61,991 nt of DNA from Enterococcus lactis (lineage in GTDB: Bacteria > Bacillota > Bacilli > Lactobacillales > Enterococcaceae): assembly GCF_015751045.1 (NCBI RefSeq), contig NZ_BNJW01000019.1, forward strand, positions 1 through 61,991, given 5' to 3'. A program made the position numbers and the translations under genes. This document shows positions 1-9,054 of this stretch, in pieces. The notes beneath the pieces are model-generated. The model worked only from the letters and a program-made list of their open reading frames with translations. It had not been told where the DNA came from and ran no database searches. Numbering within the stretch: position 1 is the first letter of the stretch; each line of letters begins with the position of its first letter.

Positions 1-138
1 AATTCAGTAGATGAATTTTTTATTCAATCTGTCGCATCTAAACGAAATAATATTCCTAGAAAATCACTGGATTATCGAACACCTTTGGAAGTATTTTTGA
101 GTTACGTAAGTATTGATGATCTGTCTAACTTAATTTGA
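1..138 (+). mobile_element. C-terminal end of an IS30-type transposase (cut by window edge)
   Basis: The frame is open from base 1 and ends at TGA 136-138, giving 45 residues. It contains RKSLDYRTPLEVF, which resembles the usual end of IS30-family DDE transposases (R-P-R-K-x-L-x-Y-x-T-P). The bases after the stop (about 139-165, starting CAATTAAGAGGACCC) probably hold the right end of the element, but the left end is outside the window so the inverted repeat cannot be confirmed. The insertion would lie about 90-110 bp upstream of the opuC operon. Family assignment is from memory of the motif; whether the element is complete is unknown. Confidence 0.7.
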
Positions 139-248
139 CAATTAAGAGGACCCTAAATAAAAAAACTACCCTATTTGTATTTTTTCATTGTTTTAGGCAT
201 ACTAGTAATAAATAGTTCTTCATTGAAAATAGAAAAAGAGGTGGCACC

Positions 249-1424
249 ATGATTGAATTTCAAAATGTGTCAAAGATTTATAAAGGTGGGAAAGTTGCTG
301 TAGAGGACGTCAATCTTTCATTTGAAAAGGGTGAGTTCATTTGTTTTATCGGTACGAGCGGGAGCGGAAAAACGACGACGATGCGGATGATCAACCGAAT
401 GACTGATCCAACACAAGGGAAAATTTTGATTGATGGAAAATCCATCCAAGAAATTGATCCGGTGGAATTGCGACGTCAGATCGGCTATGTTATCCAAAGT
501 ATTGGATTGATGCCTCACATGACGATCCGTGAAAATATCACTCTTGTCCAAAAATTGTTGAAAGTCAGTCAAGAAGAACGGAATAAAACAGCTGAAAAAA
601 TGATTGATCTTGTGGAATTGCCCCGTGAGATGTTAGATCGCTACCCACATGAATTATCTGGTGGTCAGCAGCAGCGTATTGGAGTCGTTCGTGCCTTGGC
701 AGCGAATCAAGATATCATCTTGATGGACGAGCCATTCGGTGCGCTTGATCCCATCACTCGCGATTCACTTCAGGATCTGGTCAAAGATTTACAAGAACGA
801 CTCGGTAAAACCATCGTCTTCGTTACCCATGACATGGATGAAGCGATTAAACTAGCAAGTCGTATCGCCATCATGAGTGAAGGTCGTGTGATCCAATTCG
901 ATACACCAGAAAATATTTTACGTCATCCTGCAAACGATTTCGTAGAAGAGTTGATTGGAGAAGATCGCTTACTACAAGCAAAACCAAATGCGACAAGAGT
1001 CGGAGAAGTTATGCTAAATACAGCAATCACGATTACACCGGAAAAATCATTACAAGAAGCAATCAAACTGATGAGGGAAAAACGTGTAGATACGTTGTTA
1101 GTTACCGATAATTCGAATGTATTAAAAGGATTTATCGATGTAGAAACGTTGAATAAAAAACGAGGAAAAGTATCCAGCGTAGGCGACATTTTGAATAAAC
1201 ATGTTTTTTACGTAAAAGAATCCGCCTATCTTCGTGATACTTTGCAACGCATTTTAAAACGTGGGCTGAAATATGTGCCGGTCGTTGATGAACAGAACAA
1301 AGTCGTAGGTATCTTGACTCGCGCATCATTAGTGGATATTGTCTACGATGTGATTTGGGGAGAAGACCCTGCAACTACTGATGTTGCAGAGTCAGCTACT
1401 CCTGAAGAATCTAAGGAGGTCTGA
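249..1424 (+). CDS. opuCA: Glycine betaine/carnitine/choline ABC transporter, ATP-binding subunit with CBS domains
   Basis: This 391-residue ATPase drives uptake of a quaternary-ammonium osmoprotectant. Visible motifs are Walker A GTSGSGKTT (about 35-43), signature LSGGQQQR (about 136-143) and Walker B ILMDEP (about 157-162). A tandem CBS pair follows (about 255-370), typical of OpuCA/ProV-type subunits, where it is linked to ionic-strength or c-di-AMP sensing. It starts at ATG 249 behind GAGGTG and is the first of four tightly packed genes; opuCB follows after 3 bases. The exact substrate (betaine, carnitine or choline) cannot be read from the sequence. The IS30 fragment just upstream may affect its promoter. 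Confidence 0.92.
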   Translation: MIEFQNVSKIYKGGKVAVEDVNLSFEKGEFICFIGTSGSGKTTTMRMINRMTDPTQGKILIDGKSIQEIDPVELRRQIGYVIQSIGLMPHMTIRENITLVQKLLKVSQEERNKTAEKMIDLVELPREMLDRYPHELSGGQQQRIGVVRALAANQDIILMDEPFGALDPITRDSLQDLVKDLQERLGKTIVFVTHDMDEAIKLASRIAIMSEGRVIQFDTPENILRHPANDFVEELIGEDRLLQAKPNATRVGEVMLNTAITITPEKSLQEAIKLMREKRVDTLLVTDNSNVLKGFIDVETLNKKRGKVSSVGDILNKHVFYVKESAYLRDTLQRILKRGLKYVPVVDEQNKVVGILTRASLVDIVYDVIWGEDPATTDVAESATPEESKEV

Positions 1425-1427
1425 CCT

Positions 1428-2069
1428 ATGCAGCAGTTTTTTCATCAGCACGGTTCAGAAATTCTCTCAAAAGGTTTTGAACATCTTTATATTTCAGGAC
1501 TTGCTTTGATCATTGGTATCATCATTGCTGTACCGCTTGGTGTCTTACTGACACGTTTTCCGAAAGCTGCCACGATTGTGATTGGCTTAACCAGTGCCTT
1601 GCAGACAATCCCTTCTCTTGCTTTATTGGCATTGATGATCCCGCTATTTGGCGTAGGTAAATTACCTGCGATCATCGCCCTCTTTATTTATTCATTATTG
1701 CCAATTCTACGAAATACGTATATCGGGATGAAAAATGTCGATTGGAATTATCGGGATGTGGCAAAAGGGATGGGAATGACTGAGTTCCAATCCATTTTTT
1801 CCGTCGAACTGCCTATTGCTATGCCAACGATCATGGCCGGCATTCGTTTAGCTGCCGTTTACGTGATTGCATGGGCTACCCTTGCCTCTTATATCGGGGC
1901 TGGTGGTCTAGGTGATTTGATTTTTAGTGGACTGAATAATTACCAACCAGATCTCATTTTAGCGGGTACGATCCCTGTAACGATTTTAGCACTGTTGGCT
2001 GATTGGCTTCTAGGTCTCTTGGAACACCGGCTGACACCGATCGCACTTAGAGAGGAGAATGAAGAATGA
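1428..2069 (+). CDS. opuCB: Glycine betaine/carnitine/choline ABC transporter, permease subunit
   Basis: This 213-residue integral membrane protein has about five to six hydrophobic segments and the BPD_transp_1 EAA-type loop ([20 protein letters not shown] region). That loop docks onto the ATPase. It pairs with the second permease opuCD, giving the usual OpuC layout of ATPase, permease, binding protein, permease. The ATG at 1428 has a strong AAGGAGG at good spacing inside the end of opuCA. Its TGA overlaps the ATG of opuCC (ATGA), which suggests translational coupling. Confidence 0.92.
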   Translation: MQQFFHQHGSEILSKGFEHLYISGLALIIGIIIAVPLGVLLTRFPKAATIVIGLTSALQTIPSLALLALMIPLFGVGKLPAIIALFIYSLLPILRNTYIGMKNVDWNYRDVAKGMGMTEFQSIFSVELPIAMPTIMAGIRLAAVYVIAWATLASYIGAGGLGDLIFSGLNNYQPDLILAGTIPVTILALLADWLLGLLEHRLTPIALREENEE

Positions 2070-2983
2070 AACGTATATTAAAAATGACCATGGTTCTTCT
2101 CTCTCTTCTTATACTTGCGAGTTGTTCCTTCCCTGGACTTGCCAGCAATACAGATGAAGACACCATCTCGATCACAGGTGGAATCACTTCTGAAGCTCAG
2201 ATCTTAGCAAGTCTAGTTGCCGGGATGGTTGAACATTATACAGATAAAAACACAGCGATCATCAACAATCTGGCTACTACAACTATCAACCACCAAGCGA
2301 TGATGAACGGAGATGCTTCGATTTCAGCAGCTCGTTACACAGGAACAGATTTAACCACTACATTGAATCTTCCTCCTGAAAAAGATCCGAAAAAAGCATT
2401 TGCTACCGTGAAAGATGAATTTGATAAAAGATATGACCAAACGTGGTTCCCGTCCTATGGTTTTGAAAATACGTATGTCTTTCTTGTTCGAAAAGACACC
2501 GCACAAAAATACCATCTATCTAAAGTCAGCGATCTGAAAAATGTAGCGGATGAATTAGTAGCTGGTGTAGATACTTCTTGGATCAATCGTAAAGGAGACG
2601 GTTACGACGGCTTCCAGGAAACTTATGGCTTCTCTTTCAACTCGATATTACCTATGCAGATTGGACTTGTTTACGATGCAGTCGAAGCAGGAAAAATGGA
2701 TATTGTTCTTGGCTACTCTACGGATGGACGGATTGCCAGTTATGATCTAGTCATGTTGGAAGATGATCGTCAATTCTTCCCACCATATGATGCTGCTCCA
2801 GTTGTAGACAACAAGGTATTAGCTGATACACCTCATTTAAAAGAAGCCTTAAATAAGTTAGGTCATACCATCAGTACGGAAAAAATGCAGGAATTGAACT
2901 ACGAAGCAGATAATAATCTAGTGGAACCATCAGTAGTAGCACAACGTTTCTTACAAGAAAACCACTATTTTGAAGGGAAGTGA
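2066..2983 (+). CDS. opuCC: Glycine betaine/carnitine/choline-binding lipoprotein
   Basis: This 305-residue extracellular substrate-binding protein starts with a lipoprotein signal peptide. A hydrophobic stretch ends in lipobox LASC, with Cys20 as the predicted lipidated residue. The rest matches the OpuAC-type binding fold ([13 protein letters not shown] near the start and the typical GYSTDGRI segment). It delivers the osmolyte to OpuCB/OpuCD. Its start overlaps the opuCB stop and its own TGA overlaps the GTG start of opuCD, so all four genes look co-translated. Confidence 0.92.
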   Translation: MKRILKMTMVLLSLLILASCSFPGLASNTDEDTISITGGITSEAQILASLVAGMVEHYTDKNTAIINNLATTTINHQAMMNGDASISAARYTGTDLTTTLNLPPEKDPKKAFATVKDEFDKRYDQTWFPSYGFENTYVFLVRKDTAQKYHLSKVSDLKNVADELVAGVDTSWINRKGDGYDGFQETYGFSFNSILPMQIGLVYDAVEAGKMDIVLGYSTDGRIASYDLVMLEDDRQFFPPYDAAPVVDNKVLADTPHLKEALNKLGHTISTEKMQELNYEADNNLVEPSVVAQRFLQENHYFEGK

Positions 2984-3651
2984 AGCAATTGGATAAAATG
3001 AATGTCTTTCAACAATTTTTCTATTATTTCCAGGAAAATGGCTCCTATATCTTTGCACAATTTATCCGTCACTTCCTCATTTCTATCTATGGTGTCCTCT
3101 TTGCAGCAGTTGTCGGGATTCCGGTCGGGATCATGATTTCTAGGAGACGTAAATTAGCAAACTGGGTGATTCGTTTGGCGAATATCATCCAGACGATTCC
3201 TTCCTTAGCCATGATCTCCATTCTGATCATTGGATTAGGTCTGGGAGTCAATGTCGTGATTGTTACTGTATTTTTATATTCCCTGTTACCCATTATCAAG
3301 AATACGTACACTGGGATGATCCAAGTAGACAAAAATATCCTTGATGTCGGCAAAGGCATGGGGATGACTGCTAGACAACGACTATTCATGGTAGAGTTAC
3401 CACTCTCTGTTTCTGTTATCATGGCAGGCATAAGAAACGCGTTAGTTGTTGCCATCGGGATAACCGCGATCGGTGCATTCGTCGGTGCTGGTGGTCTTGG
3501 AGATATCATTATCCGAGGAACCAATGCAACAGATGGCACATCGATTATTTTAGCCGGTGCATTGCCAACTGCATTAATGGCGATCATCACGGACTGGCTT
3601 TTAGGTATTTTGGAAAAACGGCTAGATCCAGCCAGCCGTACATCACGCTGA
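2980..3651 (+). CDS. opuCD: Glycine betaine/carnitine/choline ABC transporter, second permease subunit
   Basis: This 223-residue multi-spanning permease is paralogous to OpuCB; both carry the KGMGMT-x-x-Q segment of the EAA loop. I chose the GTG at 2980, which overlaps the opuCC stop (GTGA) and follows GAAGGGAA; an ATG at 2998 is the alternative. The gene ends the operon, and a strong hairpin terminator follows within 20 bases. Confidence 0.9.
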   Translation: MKQLDKMNVFQQFFYYFQENGSYIFAQFIRHFLISIYGVLFAAVVGIPVGIMISRRRKLANWVIRLANIIQTIPSLAMISILIIGLGLGVNVVIVTVFLYSLLPIIKNTYTGMIQVDKNILDVGKGMGMTARQRLFMVELPLSVSVIMAGIRNALVVAIGITAIGAFVGAGGLGDIIIRGTNATDGTSIILAGALPTALMAIITDWLLGILEKRLDPASRTSR

Positions 3652-3667
3652 TGTTATTGTAAAAAAC

Positions 3668-3710
3668 AAAAGCTTTTGCGACCATTTGTTGGTCGCAAAA
3701 GCTTTTTTAG
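3668..3710 (+). terminator. Terminator of the opuC operon
   Basis: A perfect 16-bp stem (AAAAGCTTTTGCGACC, 3668-3683, with its complement at 3691-3706) has a 7-base loop and runs into T's. It lies 16 bases after the opuCD stop. Much of it is also A/T-rich on the other strand, so it may act both ways. Confidence 0.9.
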
Positions 3711-3783
3711 TTCTGTCATTTTTTAAGGCAATATTCCACTCTGATTCCTCCCTCTTTATGGGCAAAGAATTGCTTTTCTTAGC

Positions 3784-4725
3784 TATTTGTCCATTCCGTA
3801 TACTCCAACTTCATACTGCCAACGGGTTCATCTCTGCATCCACCGACTAAGTTTTTTTCTTATCCGCTAAGGCATTTTGCCAATCCATTTTTCCATCACT
3901 CGTCATGGAATTCATACCACATGATCTCTAAATACTCGTCTGCTTGTTCTTTGAATTGGGCATCAATTCTTACATCGCTTTGGCGTGGCTTTCATTTAAG
4001 CCTTTTCCATCAGTCTTCGATTGTTCGATGCCTTCAGCTGCATCATCAAAACTGGTGACTGCCGTATCGGTTTCTTGATTGATGAACCAGTCATCAAATC
4101 CATATGTATTGGTAACTTCGATCATCTTTTCTACAATCGGGAACTTGCCATCCTCATCCTTGGCTAAAAACATATCTAGCCATTCCAGCTTCTCGCCATG
4201 GGCGGTTTGCGGTTCCTAAAACCGGTACACGATTCTTATGGGCTGCATCCGTCGCAACTAGACTTGGCGGTACGATGATCCCTTCGCCAGAAGAGCCGCC
4301 CCAATAAACCAATTGATCGATGTATTGCCAATAAGAAAAGACATTGGCGTCAAAGGTATCGATCCCTCGTGGTGCATTGCCGTTGATACTGCTATTCATG
4401 GCCGAAATCGCCACGACTTTGACTTCTTCGTTTGAGTGACATTCATGTTCGGCAATGTCGCTTTGGATACTCGCTCTGCTAAAGGAACGACACTGGTATT
4501 GTATTTCGTATCTGTATCTTTTCCAAAAGACTATGCCAACGAATCCTCTGGGAACCAAGAAGACGACTTCGGTTGATTGTCCATTGCTTTTTCCAACATA
4601 CTTTTGGCTGTTTCTCGATAAACGACTTTTCCAATTGTCTTCGCTTCACTTTGGCGATAATCGATGGTCGTTGCCACTGCCAACACTAACAACGATGCGC
4701 CAATTTTACTGATTTTCCTTGTCAC
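3784..4725 (-). pseudogene. Endo-beta-N-acetylglucosaminidase (GH85), frameshifted and truncated
   Basis: Fragments in different minus-strand frames line up as one GH85 protein. An N-terminal signal peptide piece starts at ATG 4725 (MTRKISKIG). The piece at about 4440-4530 shows a frameshifted VVPLAERVSKATLPNMNVT. The piece at about 4220-4420 has VKVVAISAMNS, FSYWQYIDQLVYWGGSSGEG and PVLGT. The piece at about 3970-4170 has FDDWFINQET, which includes the catalytic N-x-E of the family. The last piece, near 3860-3930, reads MWYEF then DGKMDWQNALADKK in another frame. At least three frameshifts and a missing C-terminal half (GH85 enzymes usually exceed 800 residues) rule out activity. It lies between the opuC terminator and a toxin-antitoxin locus. 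Confidence 0.82.
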
Positions 4726-4856
4726 ACTTCTTCCTCCTTGTTTTACATAAACCCGTCAACATTCCTAAACTCAAACAATGACCCTTCAAAGGTGGAGATA
4801 TAGGAACAAATTAAAGAAATCATGCAATAAATCCAAGAATGTTGGTTTTAGAACAA

Positions 4857-4891
4857 AAAAAGAGTCTCCTTTTTGGGGTGACTCTTTGTTA
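4857..4891 (-). terminator. Terminator downstream of yoeB
   Basis: AAAGAGTC and GACTCTTT form a stem around a short loop, and on the minus strand it is followed by a run of T's. It sits about 30 bases beyond the yoeB stop. Confidence 0.7.
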
Positions 4892-4920
4892 ACTATCTAA
4901 AAAGGTTGGCTCTTCTCACT

Positions 4921-5187
4921 TCACTCATAATGTGTCCAGGCAGAATAAATTTCCACAACTTTATTTTCCTCATCAACTTTGTAAACCACTCGATGCTGTC
5001 TATTCAGCCTGCGTGAGTATCTGCCTTCATGTGTAGGTCTCAGCTTTTCAAAAGACTGCGTGGGCATATATGGATCTTCCTTCAATGTCTGAATCACTTC
5101 TTCAAATTGTTTCTTTAAATTCGATTGCTTGATTTTTCTTAAATCCACTTTCGCAGAGTTTTTGATTGCGACTGTATAGTTACTCAT
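4921..5187 (-). CDS. yoeB: YoeB/Txe-family mRNA interferase toxin
   Basis: This 88-residue protein of the YoeB/RelE fold would cleave mRNA on the ribosome. The C-terminal half carries the family core (EGRYSRRLNRQHRVVYKV) and ends in IYSAWTHYE, the YoeB-type terminus with conserved His-Tyr. I start it at ATG 5187 (MSNYTVAIKNS), whose A is the last base of the antitoxin TGA (TGATG overlap); a start five residues upstream is open but would overlap the antitoxin by 16 bases. The one-base overlap points to coupled translation. It differs from the plasmid Axe-Txe toxin in detail, so this looks like the chromosomal homologue. Confidence 0.88.
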   Translation of the reverse strand: MSNYTVAIKNSAKVDLRKIKQSNLKKQFEEVIQTLKEDPYMPTQSFEKLRPTHEGRYSRRLNRQHRVVYKVDEENKVVEIYSAWTHYE

Positions 5188-5450
5188 CAAAGAGCTTCCC
5201 AATCAATATCATCGATATTCGTAAAGCCACTGTCGTCTTTTTCGCGGTCTCGTACTTTATCTAAAGTACCTGTTTGCTCAAGAAAAAGGGTTTCTTGAAT
5301 CGCTCTCCAGTCTTCCAGCCCAATCAATACAGCATTGTTTCCACTACGATCACTAATAATCTCGATTTCAGTATGATTTTCATTTACCTCTTTCAATAAC
5401 TGATAAAAATTTTTACGAGCAGTGCTAGGATTCATCGTTGTATTAGCCAT
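5187..5450 (-). CDS. yefM: YefM/Phd-family antitoxin
   Basis: This 87-residue antitoxin partners YoeB. The N-terminus (MANTTMNPSTARKNFYQLLKEVN) has the Phd/YefM DNA-binding pattern, followed by the typical NAVLIGLEDWRAIQETLFL helix and an acidic tail that would bind the toxin. An upstream in-frame start exists at 5504, but it lies inside the promoter. ATG 5450 has AGGAGGAGAG directly before it and is chosen. The gene is first in the pair and is probably autorepressed through the palindrome in its promoter. Confidence 0.88.
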   Translation of the reverse strand: MANTTMNPSTARKNFYQLLKEVNENHTEIEIISDRSGNNAVLIGLEDWRAIQETLFLEQTGTLDKVRDREKDDSGFTNIDDIDWEAL

Positions 5451-5475
5451 TGTCTCTCCTCCTTTTTCTGATATA

Positions 5476-5504
5476 ATTATAGCGTACTTGATTAAGTACG
5501 TCAA
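5476..5504 (-). promoter_or_regulatory. yefM-yoeB promoter with palindromic operator in the spacer
   Basis: On the minus strand TTGACG (5499-5504) and TATAAT (5476-5481) are separated by exactly 17 bases. An inverted repeat CGTACTT-4-AAGTACG (5483-5500) fills the spacer and touches the -35. That is where an autoregulating YefM/YefM-YoeB complex would block RNA polymerase. Binding itself is inference. Confidence 0.82.
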
Positions 5505-6084
5505 AAAAAATACAATAAAGCACTTAAATTCAGCAAACTTTTCCTCTTTTTTACATAGAGAAAAAGACCCCTTTTTAGGGAGGATCTTTGTCCACGCTCA
5601 CTTCTTACTCCTTTACGACTAGCGGTAGCCAAACGTAAAGTAATTGGTAACAACGTATCATCTTTAGCAAAGGTCGAATCCAAAGCCTGTGAGTCTATGC
5701 AACAACACCAATACACGAAGGTTCCTCGTTGCAGTGTGACTTGATTGATATCTTGAATAAAATCTGAGGATACGCACGAAAGATTTGTAACGGTTATGCA
5801 AAACTGATTTTGGCCATCAAGTCTTCTACTGCCTCAAAAATGATTGCCTCTTTCGTCTCCTGCCATTCATGTTCACTATCGATTTGAAACTTGATTAGAC
5901 CGTTGGGTTTGTGAATCACCAATTAAAAATGGCACTGAGTTATGGTAACAAAAAATGGGCACTTGACGAGGCTGAGATTCCTACTCATGGCGCCAGATTA
6001 TTAAAAGGCAGTATTTAGTAAAAAGGGCAGCAGTATACGTTTATAAGCAACACAATGCAATCTGCTCATTGTGCTGCTTGTTTT
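5505..6084. other. Gene-poor decayed stretch
   Basis: I see no intact gene here. On the minus strand a short fragment reading LIKFQIDSEHEWQETKEA ends in a stop near 5801. On the plus strand a fragment ending LDEAEIPTHGARLLKGSI stops at about 6018 and is followed by a plus-strand terminator. Neither piece has a start with a ribosome binding site, and I do not recognise either. They look like remnants of deleted genes next to the GH85 pseudogene. Confidence 0.5.
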
Positions 6085-6086
6085 TT
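6047..6086 (+). terminator. Plus-strand terminator of a lost gene
   Basis: GCAACACAATG and CATTGTGCTGC pair across a short loop and are followed by TTTTTT (6081-6086). The T-run is on the plus strand, so it does not serve the minus-strand GH43 gene; it seems to belong to the plus-strand remnant ending near 6018. Confidence 0.6.
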
Positions 6087-7275
6087 ATTCTTCGCACACT
6101 TTTCGACCAAGAAACGCAACGCCCTGATCATTGATTCCAGAGAAAAACAACCTTTCTTTTTGGTCGATGTACTCATAATATGGGACAAATTCATTTCCTT
6201 CCCACAAGTAACTTCGTCCTTCTTTTTTTAATTCTGTTATTTCATGCTGTTGAGAAGATATAATTTGAGATTCGTAATCAAATTGGATGATTTCCCACTT
6301 TCCTAAAAGATTTTCCTGCTCTGGCATTCGTGAAACACTTCTTTGATAGATTGAAGCAGAGATCACTGGCCAGCCTGATTCCAGCCAATATAGTTTACGT
6401 ATTTGTAAATGGAATTGGTCACTAAATGGTTTTCTCCGTGCATGATGCACAACAAAACTTTCCTTATTGGATTGCGTAAAGATCGAATTATGACCAGGAG
6501 CGTATACAACTGGTTCTTCTGAGAACTGATAACTGCCCAACAGTTTGGTCCCTACTTCGGTTGGCGTCTTTTCTTGATCCGTCATGGCCGTACCATGCCA
6601 GTCCAGATATGGCCCCGTAATTTCTTTTGCTCGGGCGACACGGATATTGTACGAATCATTAAGGGAATCGAAAGAAACAAACAAATAATAATAATCGGTT
6701 TCAGGGTGATAATAAATAAATGGTCCTTCAATAGCAGTATCAACTGTTTTCGGACGAAAAGCAATCCGTTGGCCATAGCTCTTTTCTTGAAGTTTTCCAG
6801 TTTCTTTGTTCAATGGAGCAATATAGATTCCGCCAAAGAAAGAACCATAGACAAACCACTGCTCACCCGAGCGGTCAAAAGCAATATTGGCATCGATCGC
6901 GTTATGCTGTGCAAGAGTTGCATTGGTTTTAACAACCTCTCCTTGATCTTCCCAAGGACCCAAAGGATCTGAAGCTGTAGCTAAGCCGATAAAAGAAGTG
7001 GTACTGCCGAATGTCGAAGCAGAATAATACATACGGAATTCGTCCTTGTAGCGAATAACTTCCGGTGCCCATAGTCCTTGAGCTTTGCTCCATTTTACTG
7101 CTGGTTCAGGCATTTCTGACAATGCCTGTTTCTCAAGTTGCCAATGGATCAAATCTTTTGAGCTACGAATTGGTACACCAGCCGTTTTGGGCTGTTGTGT
7201 GTCCGTTGAATATAAATAAAAGGTGCCTTCATGTTCAATAATCGTAGGATCATGAACCCCATTGATCGCTGTCAT
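6085..7275 (-). CDS. GH43 glycosidase, arabinan endo-/exo-1,5-alpha-L-arabinosidase type
   Basis: This 396-residue enzyme has a five-bladed beta-propeller GH43 domain and no signal peptide, so it should act in the cytoplasm on imported arabino-oligosaccharides. The catalytic triad is visible: base Asp9 in HDPTI, the pKa-tuning Asp near 128 in AIDANIAFD, and the acid Glu near 184 in EGPFIYYHP. GHNSIF, also typical, lies further on. A C-terminal beta domain of about 90 residues follows. The start has GGAG/GAGGG 5-12 bases upstream. It is the last gene of the arabinan operon, 52 bases after the Cys-rich gene. Exact bond specificity cannot be assigned by eye. Confidence 0.85.
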   Translation of the reverse strand: MTAINGVHDPTIIEHEGTFYLYSTDTQQPKTAGVPIRSSKDLIHWQLEKQALSEMPEPAVKWSKAQGLWAPEVIRYKDEFRMYYSASTFGSTTSFIGLATASDPLGPWEDQGEVVKTNATLAQHNAIDANIAFDRSGEQWFVYGSFFGGIYIAPLNKETGKLQEKSYGQRIAFRPKTVDTAIEGPFIYYHPETDYYYLFVSFDSLNDSYNIRVARAKEITGPYLDWHGTAMTDQEKTPTEVGTKLLGSYQFSEEPVVYAPGHNSIFTQSNKESFVVHHARRKPFSDQFHLQIRKLYWLESGWPVISASIYQRSVSRMPEQENLLGKWEIIQFDYESQIISSQQHEITELKKEGRSYLWEGNEFVPYYEYIDQKERLFFSGINDQGVAFLGRKVCEE

Positions 7276-7327
7276 GTCTTTCCCTCATCTCCTAATTGAT
7301 TTATACTATTTTATAAAAACAGGACAG

Positions 7328-7594
7328 CTACTTGACGAGCTGTCCTGTTTGTTCCCACATTCCTGCAGGACAGTTTTTCTTAGCTAAGTTTGCGCGAAAC
7401 CGATAAAAACAGCCACATTTGGTACAGGTATGATTCAATCGCAGTGGACAGGTCTCACAAACAGCGATTCTCCTACTGACGATCTCCGGCAAAGCCAAGT
7501 CTCTTTCTAAAGAAAGTTGTTCTGCAATCAAGGATTCAATGTCTTCCTGTGCTGCTACAGCAACATCTTTCACTTCGCATCCTTTACAAGTCAT
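7328..7594 (-). CDS. Small Cys-rich protein, DUF6171-like
   Basis: This 88-residue soluble protein has nine Cys in metal-binding spacing: CKGC at 3-6, CETCPLR and CTKCGC in the middle, and a final C in KKNCPAGMW. It resembles DUF6171 proteins, whose function is unknown; zinc or iron binding is inferred from the Cys pattern. It lies 4 bases after the GH51 stop and has no clear ribosome binding site of its own, so it is probably translated by coupling. Its presence inside a carbohydrate operon is not explained by any known step of arabinan breakdown. Confidence 0.7.
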   Translation of the reverse strand: MTCKGCEVKDVAVAAQEDIESLIAEQLSLERDLALPEIVSRRIAVCETCPLRLNHTCTKCGCFYRFRANLAKKNCPAGMWEQTGQLVK

Positions 7595-7598
7595 GGGA

Positions 7599-9044
7599 TC
7601 AGACTGTCAATGAGATCGTTAGAACACTCATTGCTGGCACACGCAAACTGACTTTGTTCTCTTCAACATCGTAAGCGGTGAAGTCTTGGATCACCACATC
7701 TTCAGGATGATCAAAATCATTGTGTGCGTTCATTTTGTCTCCCACGATATAACGAGCTTCTTTCACTTTATTGATCGCTGTTTCAAGGGAGAAGGATAAT
7801 TCTTCCGTGCCTTGGGTAGCAAAATTACAAACCGATAGATGGATCGTATCCTCTTTTTTCGAAATCGTATACGTAATGGTATCGCTGCTGGTTCCATGGC
7901 TATCAATGGTTTCAGCATCTTGATGGACTTTGTACAAATCAAATACATGATAGCTTGGGGTTTTCACCATTTGTTCGCCATCTGTCAAAATCATCGCTTG
8001 CAGGACGTTGACGGTTTGTGCGATATTTGCCATATGCACTCGCTTGGCATGTTTATGGAAAATATTCAAGGTGATCGCTGCGACCATGGCATCACGGATC
8101 GTATTTTGTTGGTATAAGAAGCCTGGATTCGTTCCAGGTTCTGCTGAGAACCAAGTGCCCCATTCATCAACAATGATTCCGACACGCTTTTCTGGGTCAT
8201 ACTGGTCCATGATAGCGCTGTGGCGGGTCAATAATTCATCCATGTAGGCTGCTTTTTCACAGGTCACTTGCCACTCTGCCTCATCAAATTCCAAGGCGCT
8301 ACCTTTTTCTTCCCAGCCTTGCGGATGAACGTAGTAGTGCAAGCTTAGGCCGTCCATCAACCAATGGGCGTTTTTCATCAGCGTTTCTGTCCAATGATAG
8401 TCTGCGACATTCGCTCCGCCAGCGACTTTGTAGATTTTTTTGTCACCGTATTGGCGGACATAGGTTTGATAGCGGCGATACAGATCCGCATAGTACTCTG
8501 GCCGCATATTGCCGCCACAACCCCAGTTTTCGTTTCCTACGCCAAAAAATTTCATTTCCCACGCTTCTTCATGGCCATTTTCTCTGCGAAGATCAGCCAT
8601 CGGAGAAATGCCATCCATCGTGATGTATTCCACCCATTCTGACATTTCTTGCACCGTTCCGCTGCCGACATTGCCGTTGACATACGCGTCACATTGCAGC
8701 TGCTTGATCAATTCAAAAAATTCATGGGTCCCGAAATGATTGTTTTCAGTCACGCCGCCCCAGTGAGTGTTGACCATCGTTTTGCGGTTTTCTTTAGGAC
8801 CAATCCCGTCTTTCCAATGATATTCATCGGCGAAGCAGCCGCCTGGCCAACGCAGCACAGGGATTTGAATGTTTTTCAGTGCTTCAACCACATCGATCCG
8901 CATCCCATTTTTATTTGGGATCGGCGAATCTTCTCCAACGTATAATCCTTCATAGATACAACGGCCTAGATGCTCTGCAAAATGACCGTAGATATATTTG
9001 CTGATCGTTGTTCCTGATTTTGTGTGTAGAATTTTGATTGTCAT
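7599..9044 (-). CDS. abfA: Alpha-L-arabinofuranosidase, GH51
   Basis: This intracellular enzyme of about 481 residues releases terminal arabinofuranose from arabino-oligosaccharides by a retaining mechanism. The acid/base Glu lies in GNENWGCGG (about 171) and the nucleophile Glu in VDEWGTW (about 294), matching the well-known GH51 spacing. No signal peptide is present. The open frame extends 17 codons further, but ATG 9044 ([11 protein letters not shown]) is chosen because GGAGTAGG lies just upstream and the family starts there. It is 10 bases after the preceding GH43 lipoprotein gene. Confidence 0.93.
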   Translation of the reverse strand: MTIKILHTKSGTTISKYIYGHFAEHLGRCIYEGLYVGEDSPIPNKNGMRIDVVEALKNIQIPVLRWPGGCFADEYHWKDGIGPKENRKTMVNTHWGGVTENNHFGTHEFFELIKQLQCDAYVNGNVGSGTVQEMSEWVEYITMDGISPMADLRRENGHEEAWEMKFFGVGNENWGCGGNMRPEYYADLYRRYQTYVRQYGDKKIYKVAGGANVADYHWTETLMKNAHWLMDGLSLHYYVHPQGWEEKGSALEFDEAEWQVTCEKAAYMDELLTRHSAIMDQYDPEKRVGIIVDEWGTWFSAEPGTNPGFLYQQNTIRDAMVAAITLNIFHKHAKRVHMANIAQTVNVLQAMILTDGEQMVKTPSYHVFDLYKVHQDAETIDSHGTSSDTITYTISKKEDTIHLSVCNFATQGTEELSFSLETAINKVKEARYIVGDKMNAHNDFDHPEDVVIQDFTAYDVEENKVSLRVPAMSVLTISLTV

Positions 9045-9054
9045 TTTCCTACTC

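Noticed and set aside
3087-3590. 167-codon ORF antisense to opuCD
   Set aside because: Shadow of a hydrophobic permease gene in another frame; no start signals.
5501-5716. 71-codon minus-strand ORF
   Set aside because: No ribosome site, odd composition and overlap with the yefM promoter; part of a decayed patch.
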